A stretch of DNA of 34,176 nt from CAZGWE01 sp964529405 (GTDB taxonomy: Bacteria; Patescibacteriota; UBA1384; XYA2-FULL-43-10; 1-14-0-10-43-13): positions 1 to 34,176 of the forward strand of contig CAZGWE010000011.1 of NCBI GenBank assembly GCA_964529405.1, in the 5' to 3' direction. The notes beneath the pieces are model-generated. The model saw nothing but the letters and a program-made list of their open reading frames with translations. It searched no databases and was not told the origin of the DNA. This document shows positions 24,069 through 31,856 of this stretch, in pieces (the stretch's first letter is position 1; every line of letters starts with the position of its first letter). Position numbers and translations under genes: made by a program.

Positions 24069-25235
24069 TCACTCCTCAAAGTACTTTTTAATAATCAAAG
24101 CGATTTTGATTGTTACCGCTTTATCGAAGGAGCGGGGATCCAGACCCAAAATACCGCTTATTTGATTAAGACGATAGATAGCCGTGTTGCGGTGAATACC
24201 AAGCTGCTCCGCTGCCTTGGACAAATTTAGGTTTTCCTCCAGAAAAACCTCCAGAGTTTTTAATAAATCTTCCTCCGCCAGGTCGCCCAAAAGATGGTTA
24301 GCAAATTCGACTTTGCTCTTTTTGTCCGTATCGGTCAAGATTGCTAGAAGTCCCAAATCACCAAAGTAGTAGATATTACTCTCCTGCCACAGTTTCTCCC
24401 CCAACTCCAGAGCAAAGTTGGCCTGGCGGTAAATCTCCGTTAAACCCCGAACCGAATCAGCAGCATTACCAAAACCGACTGTGACCCGGCTGATTTTGGT
24501 GTTTTTGAGCGTCCCAAAAATCGAATTAAAGGATCTTCTGAGGTGCTGGTGAAATTTCTCCTCGTCTTCCGGCAAAACTGCTTTGAAAACGACAAATTTG
24601 TCTTCCCCCAGGTAAGCCGTGATAACATCGCTATTCTTAGTGAAAAAACCATTGATGGCCGATTCGATCCGCCTTTTCCAGTTCCGAATCGTTTCCTCCC
24701 GTTCAAATGTCGGTTGGTCGTTACAGAGTATGCATCTCTCCCAGAAACCCTTAAGCCGAACTACCAGGGCGATCCGCCGAATTGAAAAGTCATATCCTAA
24801 AACTTTGGCCTCCAGAGTATGAAAGTCAAAATCTTCCGAAGAAGCTAAAGCGGTCAAACGACTGATAAAATAATCCGTCGCGTCCAGCGGCGGTTTATTG
24901 TGCTCAAAATAGTGCAAGAGAGTCAGCTCGGCAAATTGCTTAATTAGCAACAGCTGCTTTTCAAACTGGCCGTACTCTTTATCGAGAAGCAGGATGGCGG
25001 TGTTTTTGTTTTGATACTGCAGCGGAACCAGCAGTTTATCCACGCCGTCAACATTGATTAAATGGTCGTTCCGGTAATTAAAAAGGCTTTTTTCGGCTTT
25101 GATCTTTTTACCGATCCAAGTCGGCACGGACGAAGCAACGCAAACTTGGTCGTTCTGCGTAATAAGGACATAATCGGCTTTCAGATCTTCGATAGAAGAA
25201 CTGCTATCTTCTTCAAAGGTTTGAGTGAGTGTTAT
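24069..25235 (-). CDS. CdaR/PucR-type transcriptional regulator, apparent ATA start
   Basis: 388 residues from ATA. The C-terminal helix-turn-helix (ENLNLSKAAEQLGIHRNTAIYRLNQI) is the PucR/CdaR signature; the centre resembles the degenerate GGDEF-like domain of these regulators (AYLGEDKFVVFK), and the N-terminal part is an unrecognised sensor region. The frame is closed upstream by TGA (25241-25239) and coding-like sequence runs to that stop, so the first GTG (25127) would cut off MTLTQTFEED through ASS. The only near-cognate codon at the right place is ATA (25235), with AGGAAAGGAAG upstream at a rather long spacing. A TTGACT-N17-TACGCT promoter with a palindrome in it lies upstream, suggesting autoregulation. 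The ligand is unknown. Confidence 0.8.
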   Translation of the reverse strand: MTLTQTFEEDSSSSIEDLKADYVLITQNDQVCVASSVPTWIGKKIKAEKSLFNYRNDHLINVDGVDKLLVPLQYQNKNTAILLLDKEYGQFEKQLLLIKQFAELTLLHYFEHNKPPLDATDYFISRLTALASSEDFDFHTLEAKVLGYDFSIRRIALVVRLKGFWERCILCNDQPTFEREETIRNWKRRIESAINGFFTKNSDVITAYLGEDKFVVFKAVLPEDEEKFHQHLRRSFNSIFGTLKNTKISRVTVGFGNAADSVRGLTEIYRQANFALELGEKLWQESNIYYFGDLGLLAILTDTDKKSKVEFANHLLGDLAEEDLLKTLEVFLEENLNLSKAAEQLGIHRNTAIYRLNQISGILGLDPRSFDKAVTIKIALIIKKYFEE

Positions 25236-25284
25236 TTTTCAAAATCTTCCTTTCCTGCAATATTTTGTTTTCGTCATGTGATAC

Positions 25285-25316
25285 TTAAGCGTAGCTCTTT
25301 TACGCTTAACAGTCAA
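25285..25316 (-). promoter_or_regulatory. Promoter with an embedded palindromic operator upstream of the CdaR-type regulator
   Basis: TTAAGCGTA (25285-25293) and TACGCTTAA (25301-25309) form a perfect 9-bp inverted repeat with a 7-base centre. On the minus strand TTGACT (25316-25311) is 17 bp from TACGCT (25293-25288), so the palindrome covers spacer and -10. In RNA it would also fold as a hairpin after the surface-protein stop at 25327. Confidence 0.6.
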
Positions 25317-25326
25317 CCGATCGACG

Positions 25327-27230
25327 TTAGAGCAAGCTCTTTCGCCGCGCTGCCGCAGCTCCGGCCAGAGCAAGCCCCAACGCGCCCAAAGCCATCGGCA
25401 AAGCGGGCAATTTTTTCTTGCCGGTTTCCGGTTCGACGTCACCGGCCGCCGGCAACATTCCGATTTGATCCGAACTACCATTTTCGACGCTGCCATCACC
25501 GCCGGACAAATCGTCAGCAAATATAATTTTGTCCGCTCCGAGACTACCCTTTGCTTCGCCAGATAAATTTACATCGCTTAACTGTTTGTCCGATTCAGTC
25601 ACAGCCGAGGCAAGAACAGCCGCCGGACCGGCAGCAGTGCCGGCAGAATTTGTGCTGTCGACAGATGAAGNNNNNNNNNNNNNNNNNNNNNNNNNNNNNN
25701 NNNNNNNNNNNNNNNNNNNNNNNNNNNNTCACCGCCCTGGTTTTGATTTTCGCCGCCCGGACCGGAGTTGTCGCCAGACTGGTTGTCGGGTTTGGTTTTG
25801 CCGTTGCCCCTCCAGTTGCCAAAGATATTAACGATGCTAATCTTTATCTTTGATAAATCTTGTCCAAATGAATTCAAAACATTGATAACATTGTTAGACA
25901 AGTTGATAGCTCCCGTTTTAATGTCCCCGACTGCCGTATTATTGCCAATCATGTTTTTGCCCGTATTTGCGCTGATATTGACTTTATTGCCGGCTGAAGC
26001 ATTATTATCAATCTGAATGCCGGTTTGCGAATTGTCGTTAACCGCGTTGGTATTATCTGATTGCGGGCCGGTCATCCGGTTGACGATAACCAAATTCGGG
26101 TCAATGCCCTGCAACTCGCCGTCCCAACTGCCAAAAACATTAACCAGATAAAGCATCGGCGTGCCGGCATTAGCGATGTTCGTTGTTGAACTATTAACTG
26201 TTGATACTCCGGTCACCACATTTCCAACCACGGTGCTCATACCGATATCGTTTTGACCGGTATTGGTGTCGTAACTTAAATTATTGTTAACAGCGGCTTT
26301 TTGGGCCACGCCGATGTTGGCCGCGCTATTCCGATCAACTGTATTTTGGTTTTGAGACTCCGGTCCGGTGCTGGAATTCGAGACGCTCGGGTCAAAAATC
26401 AGATCTCCCATAAACCCCCCCATAATTGACCAAATATCGAGAGTCAAAGTCAGGTTCGGCTCAAAGACATTCAAGAGGTTAATCAGGTTTGTGGCCAGAT
26501 TAATGTCGCCAGTTGTAATATTACCAACCTGCGTATTGCCGAAAATGGTGTTAAGGCCGGTGTTGGCTTTAATATTCAAGTCGTTGTTGGCCGCGGCATT
26601 ATTGGAATCTATTATTTTGACAATATTATTATTGTTAACCGCGTTAAGGTTGGAGGATTCCGACCCGGTCGTGCTGTTGGATAAAGAAGATCTCTGAATG
26701 GGAGAGGCTAGGACGATTTCGCCGGTTTTCGCGCCGTCAACCGTCCTGACACCGACACTGCTGTCCGGCGCCAAGGTGGTATTGGCTAAATTGAGCACAT
26801 TGACAGAACCATTGATGTCGCCGGTTTTAATGCCGCCAACCACTGAATTGGTGTCAACTGAATTTTTGCCGCTGTTTAAAGCCAGGTTATCTTGATTGTC
26901 AACCTTGGCATCATTTGTTAGCGTCGCGTCGGTATTATTAGTCTTATTCACCGCATTAACGTTATCAGAATTGGGACCGGTTTGACCATTCGAAAGATCT
27001 GCGGTCAATGATCCGGACACTGGCGCCGTCATTGCTTGCGAGTTCGCTGTTGGGCTCTGCGGTCCGACCGGTCCTTGGGGCCCAACTTCGATTTGCGGTC
27101 CGACCGGTCCCCGTGGTCCGACTTGAGATTCATCTACCGCAGCTTTAGCGGAAAACGAATAGAAAGTGGTCATAAAAAGTATCAAGATTAGCGAAACGAT
27201 CTTTTTAAATATTATTTGGCGCCATAATAT
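25327..27230 (-). CDS. Repeat-rich surface protein with collagen-like segment and LPxxG-type C-terminus, apparent ATA start, interrupted by a gap
   Basis: About 630 residues. The signal peptide LWRQIIFKKIVSLILILFM ends FSAKA; then a GPxGP collagen-like stretch, then about five units of roughly 90 residues with the pattern TGPxSxNxNxV, NTGxNxIGxNTxVGNIxTGDI. After the gap the C-terminus has MLPAAGDVEPETG, a hydrophobic helix and RRK: the layout of a sortase signal, with LPAAG for LPxTG. AAGGAC lies five bases before ATA (27230); a TTG at 27269 lacks a ribosome site, and the nearby ATG is out of frame with an early stop. The gap (58 N) breaks the frame only because its size is estimated. Confidence 0.85.
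25671..25728. other. Assembly gap (58 N) in a low-complexity part of the surface-protein gene
   Basis: Run of N between NQNQGG-type and SSVDSTN-type linker sequence. Confidence 0.99.
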
Positions 27231-27272
27231 TTTTGTCCTTATGAGGTTTAAAAAATTAAATTTATACAAATG

Positions 27273-27304
27273 GGATTTAACGAGCCGAACGGCTCATTAA
27301 ATCC
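27273..27304 (-). terminator. Hairpin between the two surface-protein genes
   Basis: GGATTTAA-GAGCC / GGCTC-TTAAATCC pairs over about 14 bp with loop GTTC or GAAC. There is no good T run, so it may attenuate rather than end transcription. Confidence 0.6.
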
Positions 27305-27344
27305 ACATCCGTATCCAGAATCCCGGTCAATCGAGATTTATAAA

Positions 27345-28334
27345 TTAGTTAGCCTTGTTCAGAACTGAAAAATCAACCATAATGTCGCCTGTTGAAACAT
27401 TGCCGACAACGGTATTCTTTTCAACCTCGTTTTTGCCGGTGTTGGCTTTGACATCAATGTCATTCTTGATGTAAGCCTTATTGGTTACATCAACATCAAC
27501 CTTATGTTCCAAATCGAGCTTATTCTTGTTTAAAGAATAAGGTCCGGTTATATCGTTTGCAAAATTGGCACTCACAGCAGGACTGCTGCTGCCGCTAAGC
27601 AAACCGGCGATATCTTTACAAGTGATGCATTGGTTAGCATTAGCGATATTTTCAACGCTACCAGTTAAAGTAATGTCGCCTGTTGAAACATTGCCGACAA
27701 CGGTATTCTTTTCAACCTCGTTTTTGCCGGTGTTGGCTTTGACATCAATGTCATTCTTGATGTAAGCCTTATTCTTGATATCAATATCTGTCTTATCAGT
27801 GACTTTGGCCTTGTTAATGTTGACTGAATCGGGGCCTGTTAAGCTGTTGCTGAAGTCAAAAGACGGATCAGCCGCAGACAAAACATGGCCGCTCTTATCG
27901 TCTTCTTTTTTATCATCCTTGCAACCATGGCACAAACCGCTGTTCGAATCGTTGATTAGGGTGATTCCGGCCTTGATGTTACCCGTTGAAACGTCGCCGA
28001 CCTTGGTGTTCTTCTTGGTATCGTTTTTTCCGGTGTTAAACAGAAAATCCAGGTCGTTCTTTTCGTAATTCTTGTTGTAAATGTCGACATCAACCTTGTG
28101 TTTGATGTAGAATTTATTCTTATTCAACGAATAAGGACCTGTCAAATGATTTGTGCCAGTCAAATCAACACCGCTGACATTGGTGTTTGTTCCACCGCTA
28201 TATGTTGAGGTAGAATCTAAGACGCTGCTAGCGCCGAAGCCAGCCAAAGCTGTTCCGACACCGGCAACCATCACCATGGCGCTGGGGACAAATGCAATCT
28301 TGGCCAGGATTTGTAAGCCTCTAAATTTTTCTAT
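27345..28334 (-). CDS. Secreted repeat protein of the same family, apparent ATA start
   Basis: 329 residues from ATA. The signal peptide KFRGLQILAKIAFVPSAM continues VMVAGVGTALA; then three units of the form TGPYSLNKNK, NKAYIKNDIDVKANTGKN, EVEKNTVVGNVSTGDI, the same scaffold as in the downstream gene. Two CxxC pairs (LCHGCKDD, QCITCKD) lie at unit junctions. Units two and three share a 103-bp identical segment. ATA (28334) follows AAAGGAGAG by four bases and an in-frame TAA closes the frame just upstream; the first ATG (28277) would remove the basic N-terminus and half the signal peptide. No membrane anchor is seen, so it is probably released or bound to its neighbour. Confidence 0.8.
   Translation of the reverse strand: MEKFRGLQILAKIAFVPSAMVMVAGVGTALAGFGASSVLDSTSTYSGGTNTNVSGVDLTGTNHLTGPYSLNKNKFYIKHKVDVDIYNKNYEKNDLDFLFNTGKNDTKKNTKVGDVSTGNIKAGITLINDSNSGLCHGCKDDKKEDDKSGHVLSAADPSFDFSNSLTGPDSVNINKAKVTDKTDIDIKNKAYIKNDIDVKANTGKNEVEKNTVVGNVSTGDITLTGSVENIANANQCITCKDIAGLLSGSSSPAVSANFANDITGPYSLNKNKLDLEHKVDVDVTNKAYIKNDIDVKANTGKNEVEKNTVVGNVSTGDIMVDFSVLNKAN
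27380..27773. repeat. Two identical 103-bp direct repeats inside the surface gene
   Basis: 27380-27482 and 27671-27773 are identical base for base, 291 bp (97 codons) apart, so the duplication keeps frame. It encodes ending NKAYIKNDIDVKANTGKN and the following VGNVSTGDI. The identity indicates recent duplication or gene conversion. Confidence 0.9.
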
Positions 28335-28613
28335 GCCGCTCTCCTTTATTTATTGCCATTTTAACTCGCTGCCGAGATTCAGGTATCGACCGCAAGCAAT
28401 GTGTAAAGTCTTTAATTTAGACGTTTAGACTGCTCTCCGATCTTTTTCAGGCAGCATATAGTAGCAATAAAGCCTAAATAAAAACCCGGGGTAATGTGCA
28501 ATAACGACAAATAAACTTCAAAAAAACTGTTTTTTTAGCCGATTCGTCCAAATTATGCCCAATCCAAAATGGTATCTTGTTAATCATGAAGCTATTGTTT
28601 TTAGGGTAACGCT
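28335..28613. other. Divergent intergenic region
   Basis: About 280 bp between the two divergent ATA-start genes. It holds AGTCT-AAAGACT and CAGTTTTTTT-type hairpins and AT-rich promoter-like sequence but no recognised riboswitch or gene. Confidence 0.5.
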
Positions 28614-28997
28614 ATACGCAATAAACTACTGATTATTTTATTTATTTTGCTGGTGGGCGCGGCCGGATATTTTGGTTATAAATCGGAAAAAGCCAAACAG
28701 GCTAAAAGCGACTCAAAGCGGCAAGCCGTTTTTCTGACCAGCGGCCAAGTCTATTTTGGCTATATCAGCGGCAAAGAGAAGCCGACGGTCATTTTACGCG
28801 ACATTTACTATTTGAAGGCCGACAATAAATCCGACCAAAGCAACAGCCAAGACCAAAGCAAGCCCAGCCTGGTGAAGCTGGGCAACGAATTGCACGGGCC
28901 GGAAGATATAATGTACATCAACCGGGACCAGATCCTTTTTTACGAAAATATGCGGGATGACTCCGAGATAAACCAATTGATCCAGAAAATACGTTAA
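28614..28997 (+). CDS. Small membrane-anchored conserved protein, apparent ATA start
   Basis: 127 residues. From ATA the N-terminus reads RNKLLIILFILLVGAAGYFG, a complete basic-hydrophobic anchor. The exposed domain has QAVFLTSGQVYFGYI, VILRDIYYLKA, and KLGNELHGPEDIMYINRDQIL, blocks I associate with a conserved CPR protein of unknown function. TAGGG lies seven bases before the ATA, and an in-frame TAG sits at 28602-28604; the nearest alternative, TTG at 28647, would cut away most of the anchor. It lies 23 bp before the flavoprotein gene, likely an operon. Confidence 0.75.
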   Translation: MRNKLLIILFILLVGAAGYFGYKSEKAKQAKSDSKRQAVFLTSGQVYFGYISGKEKPTVILRDIYYLKADNKSDQSNSQDQSKPSLVKLGNELHGPEDIMYINRDQILFYENMRDDSEINQLIQKIR

Positions 28998-29020
28998 CCT
29001 AAGCAAACGTCAAAATCCAC

Positions 29021-29950
29021 ATAAACCATCAAACTGTCATTGTGGGCGGCGGACCGGGTGGGTTGAGCGCCGCTATCTATTTAGCCCGCTTCTGTCATCC
29101 TGTTTTAATTATTGACGCGCCGCAACAGGTCCCGGGCCGAACCCGGGTCGCCACTAATTTGAAAAATTTCTTAGGACACGTCAAAACGACAAGGGGCGAA
29201 GAATTTCTCGGGCGCATCCATGAACAAGTTGCCTCTTTTAATATTGATATGAAGTATGAAGTTGTCATACGGCTGAGCCGAAACAAAGATGGTCGTTTTA
29301 TTGTGGAGACCGATAAACCCGGGCGTTATGAAGCTGAATTCGTCGTTGTTAGTGTCGGTTTATCTGACAATATGCCGGACATTTCCGGGCTCGGCCCGTA
29401 CTTTGAAACTTCCATTTTTCACTGTCCAACCTGCGACTGGTACCAGAACAAAGATAAAAAAATCGCCCTAATCGGAAACTCGGACAGAGTTATAAACAGT
29501 GCCCTGATTTTTTGCTATATGCACCGCTCGCCAAAGATTACAGTCATCCCTAGCGGCAATAACTTTTACTTCAGCCCGAAGATGATCGAAAAGGCCAATA
29601 TTAAAGACATTGACGTGCGCCTAAGTTCCATTAAAGAGCTTAAAGGCAAAAATGGTTATTTAGACACCATTATTCTTGATAACGGCATCGAAGTTGACGC
29701 TGAAGCAATCTTCACTTATTTGGGCGTCACTCCTTTAGACCATTTTATCAACCAAGACAGTATCAAACTAGAACGCAATGTTAACGGTTTAATCAAGGTT
29801 AATTTCAGAACTTTTGAATCCTCTGTCTGTAACCTTTTTGCCGTTGGCGCGTGCAATAACGGCCCGGATCAAGCTATTATTGCCGGAGGCGAAGGTGCTT
29901 TGAGCGCTTTAGAGATCCATAAAAGAATTTTGACAGAGGAAGGGCTCTGA
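29021..29950 (+). CDS. Thioredoxin-reductase-like flavoprotein with degenerate NAD(P)H motif, apparent ATA start
   Basis: 309 residues from ATA. FAD-binding TVIVGGGPGGLSAAIYLAR, redox-active pair HCPTCDW (Cys about 135 and 138) and C-terminal NLFAVGACNNGPDQAI match thioredoxin reductases. The second nucleotide site reads IALIGNSDRVINSA, where TrxB has GGGDSA, so NADPH use is in doubt and another electron donor is possible. An in-frame TAA (29000-29002) limits the start; ATA at 29021 gives the usual short lead to the first strand, while GTG at 29042 would delete part of the GGGPGG fold strand. No Shine-Dalgarno is seen, so translation may be coupled to the upstream gene. Confidence 0.82.
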   Translation: MNHQTVIVGGGPGGLSAAIYLARFCHPVLIIDAPQQVPGRTRVATNLKNFLGHVKTTRGEEFLGRIHEQVASFNIDMKYEVVIRLSRNKDGRFIVETDKPGRYEAEFVVVSVGLSDNMPDISGLGPYFETSIFHCPTCDWYQNKDKKIALIGNSDRVINSALIFCYMHRSPKITVIPSGNNFYFSPKMIEKANIKDIDVRLSSIKELKGKNGYLDTIILDNGIEVDAEAIFTYLGVTPLDHFINQDSIKLERNVNGLIKVNFRTFESSVCNLFAVGACNNGPDQAIIAGGEGALSALEIHKRILTEEGL

Positions 29951-30000
29951 ATAATTTGAAATTTATAATTTGAAAACGAAGAGCAATAAGGAACACAAAA

Positions 30001-30135
30001 ATGGCTCATTTTTCATACGGCCAGATGATTGGTGGGATAATTCCGAAAGCCATAAGGGTAAGAACGACCGGTAATCGGACATTTTTCAGAAATGAAAATG
30101 GGAGCAGAGAGCTCCCATTTTCATACTTTGTATGA
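30001..30135 (+). CDS. Possible 44-aa peptide
   Basis: ATG at 30001 has AAGGA at good spacing and runs 44 codons to TGA at 30133. The product has FSYGQMIGGIIPKAIRVRTT and ends FSYFV; no family is recognised. The last third overlaps the perfect hairpin at 30092-30124, which argues either for a coding/terminator overlap or against the gene. Confidence 0.3.
   Translation: MAHFSYGQMIGGIIPKAIRVRTTGNRTFFRNENGSRELPFSYFV
30092..30124. terminator. Perfect 14-bp hairpin between convergent genes
   Basis: ATGAAAATGGGAGC (30092-30105) and GCTCCCATTTTCAT (30111-30124) pair perfectly around AGAGA. It sits between the flavoprotein gene (plus) and KGG gene (minus) and probably terminates both despite a weak T run. 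Confidence 0.7.
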
Positions 30136-30144
30136 AGTTTGAGG

Positions 30145-30384
30145 TTATTCTTCGCCTTCGTGCTCTTTACCCTCTTCGATCAACTCTTTAACGCGTTGGC
30201 CGCCTTTTCCGCCCCCCGCCTCCCCGCCTTGGCGGCCGATTCCCTCGTAAAATTCATGGCCGTGTGTCTTGGCGGTGGTTTCGCCGCCTTTGTGGCCAGC
30301 CTCTCGAACTGTCATTTCGCCCTCCTCTTCATCCATCATCTCCATATCTTTGTCATCCATATCCATATTACTCTTTTCTGCTAT
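30145..30384 (-). CDS. KGG-repeat general stress protein (GsiB/Con-10-like), apparent ATA start
   Basis: 79 residues: a short acidic Met/Asp/Glu-rich N-terminus, then repeated EAGHKGGETT, HEFYEGIGRQGGEAGGG-KGGQRVKELIEEGK, the hydrophilic KGG motif of desiccation and stress proteins. AAGGAGG lies five bases before ATA (30384), and an in-frame TGA is 21 bases upstream of it; the next ATG (30366) is 23 bases from the ribosome site, too far. The predicted start would be ATA-GCA-GAA-AAG-AGT-AAT. Confidence 0.85.
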   Translation of the reverse strand: MAEKSNMDMDDKDMEMMDEEEGEMTVREAGHKGGETTAKTHGHEFYEGIGRQGGEAGGGKGGQRVKELIEEGKEHEGEE

Positions 30385-30969
30385 GGTTTCCTCCTTCTTT
30401 AATCAGCTTGCAAAACTTATCAAGAGAAGAACTGAAGTGCATTGTTGATATTGCCAACGATTTTCTTCCCCTATCGCAGAGCCAATTTTGCCGCATATCC
30501 TGCCCCAAGGATAAATCTCGCTGAATGTCGAATTTTTATACTCCGACTCTACGCCCTACCCCCTGCGTTTCCTCCCGGCATGGCGGAATCCCGAAAACCA
30601 ATCCCTCAATTTTTCAAAACGGAAAAAACGATGAAAAGGAAACCGGCCGGCGATTTCCCGCTGCCGCTCGGCCCTCTTATCTCTGCGATTTTTTGAATCA
30701 CGATTTCTTATTACAAGGCCCAATAGTTAAGAATTCAGCGCGTAACAAGCTTGATTATCACAGCAATGGACAGCAAATTTTCCTAATTAACAAATAACTT
30801 TATATTTTTCACATTAACCCGACTTACCGGTTTTATCAAAAAGTTCTTAGGCAAATTTACTTCTGGTGACCGCGCTAAGTTGACCAGGCATTTTCACCCC
30901 GTATTGCCTTCCAATTTTTATGAACTACAATTTTTAAGAGAAAAACTATAATTAAGACAAGGAGTCAAA
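30385..30969. other. 585-bp region without a convincing gene
   Basis: Upstream of both the KGG gene (minus) and DUF2795 gene (plus). A TTGATA-N16-TAAAGA promoter candidate for KGG and a TATAAT (30948-30953) before DUF2795 are visible. The central part has short reading frames in several phases without ribosome sites; it may hold decayed coding sequence. Confidence 0.45.
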
Positions 30970-31200
30970 ATACCAAGAGGAGTCGGGGGACGCGGCCCAG
31001 CCAATATTATGCGCCATCTCAAGGGAATCAAATTTCCCACCGATAAAAAAACAATTCTCGACCACATTAGAGGCAAGGAAGGACAGGCAGACATGCCTGA
31101 TACCGGCCAGGTTCTGGGTGTAGTTGAGCAAGTTTCAGATAAAGAGTACACCACGCCGGCCGAAATTTTGAAAGAAGTCGGCAAAGTTAAAAAGGGTTGA
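30970..31200 (+). CDS. DUF2795-family small protein, apparent ATA start
   Basis: 76 residues. PRGVGGRGPANIMRHLKGIK then FPTDKKTILDHI and TTPAEILKEVGKV match the DUF2795 helical fold (family N-terminus RGPANI-LKGI-FP). AAGGAG lies five bases before ATA (30970) and an in-frame TAA is 21 bases upstream. The ATG at 31009 would remove the conserved RGPANI segment and has no ribosome site. The role is not known; such proteins often accompany stress genes. Confidence 0.8.
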   Translation: MPRGVGGRGPANIMRHLKGIKFPTDKKTILDHIRGKEGQADMPDTGQVLGVVEQVSDKEYTTPAEILKEVGKVKKG

Positions 31201-31255
31201 TGTGTCTTAAAGGCTTTCTGTGGTACAATGGAACCAACCATCAGACTGCAATCAT

Positions 31256-31849
31256 ATGAAGACCCTCCTTGATAAAACTGCCTATATCATTTCAGGCCTA
31301 ACCAGCCCGTTCATTGTCATTACGGTCATCGGCCTGTTTGCCATTCGATACTACGCTGCTTCGCTTGATGATCTTGTTACTTGGGGTGGAACTTTTGCTT
31401 TGTTCTCGATTCTGATACCCTTTTTCTTTATCTATCATGGCGTCAAAACCGGCAAATTTAGCGATATCCACATTATGGTCCGGGAGCAACGGACCGGACC
31501 GTTTTTGGTTTCAATTGGCGGCGGAGTACTGATCTTAATTGCTTTCCATTTTGAGAAAGCGCCGCTGCCCCTTATCATTATGGCTACGGTTCTGTTGGCT
31601 AACGCCCTTATTTTCTTTCTGATCACCCGGTTTTGGAAAATCAGCATCCACTCGGCTTCGCTGGCCAGCTCAATTACCATTACGGCAGTTTTGATTGATC
31701 CGCACATGGCAACGCTCTTTTTGATTTCTCCCCTGGCCATCTGGGCTCGGATATACCGCCACCGCCACAATTTCTGGCAAGGCGCGTCTGCCGCTTTTCT
31801 AGCCGTCTCCATCAGCTTAATCATATTTAAATTATTTAGAATAATTTAA
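31256..31849 (+). CDS. PAP2-like membrane phosphatase-type protein
   Basis: 197 residues with about six membrane segments. The blocks VREQRTGPF, ISIHSASLAS and ARIYRHRHNFWQG occupy the places of the PAP2 motifs (K-x6-RP, SGH, SR-x5-H-x3-D), although the last Asp is Gln and the Lys is not obvious. Substrate could be a lipid phosphate or undecaprenyl-type carrier, or none. ATG at 31256 lies about 20 bases after an extended -10 (TGGTACAAT, 31221-31229), without a Shine-Dalgarno. The next gene follows by 7 bp. Confidence 0.65.
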   Translation: MKTLLDKTAYIISGLTSPFIVITVIGLFAIRYYAASLDDLVTWGGTFALFSILIPFFFIYHGVKTGKFSDIHIMVREQRTGPFLVSIGGGVLILIAFHFEKAPLPLIIMATVLLANALIFFLITRFWKISIHSASLASSITITAVLIDPHMATLFLISPLAIWARIYRHRHNFWQGASAAFLAVSISLIIFKLFRII

Positions 31850-31856
31850 GGCGGTT

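Noticed and set aside
27380..27773. CRISPR-like direct repeats
   Set aside because: Only two copies, 103 bp long, in frame within a repeat-protein gene.
29000..31200. UGA recoding as in Gracilibacteria
   Set aside because: TGA ends several genes here (flavoprotein, DUF2795, nrdG, Clp ATPase) at expected lengths.
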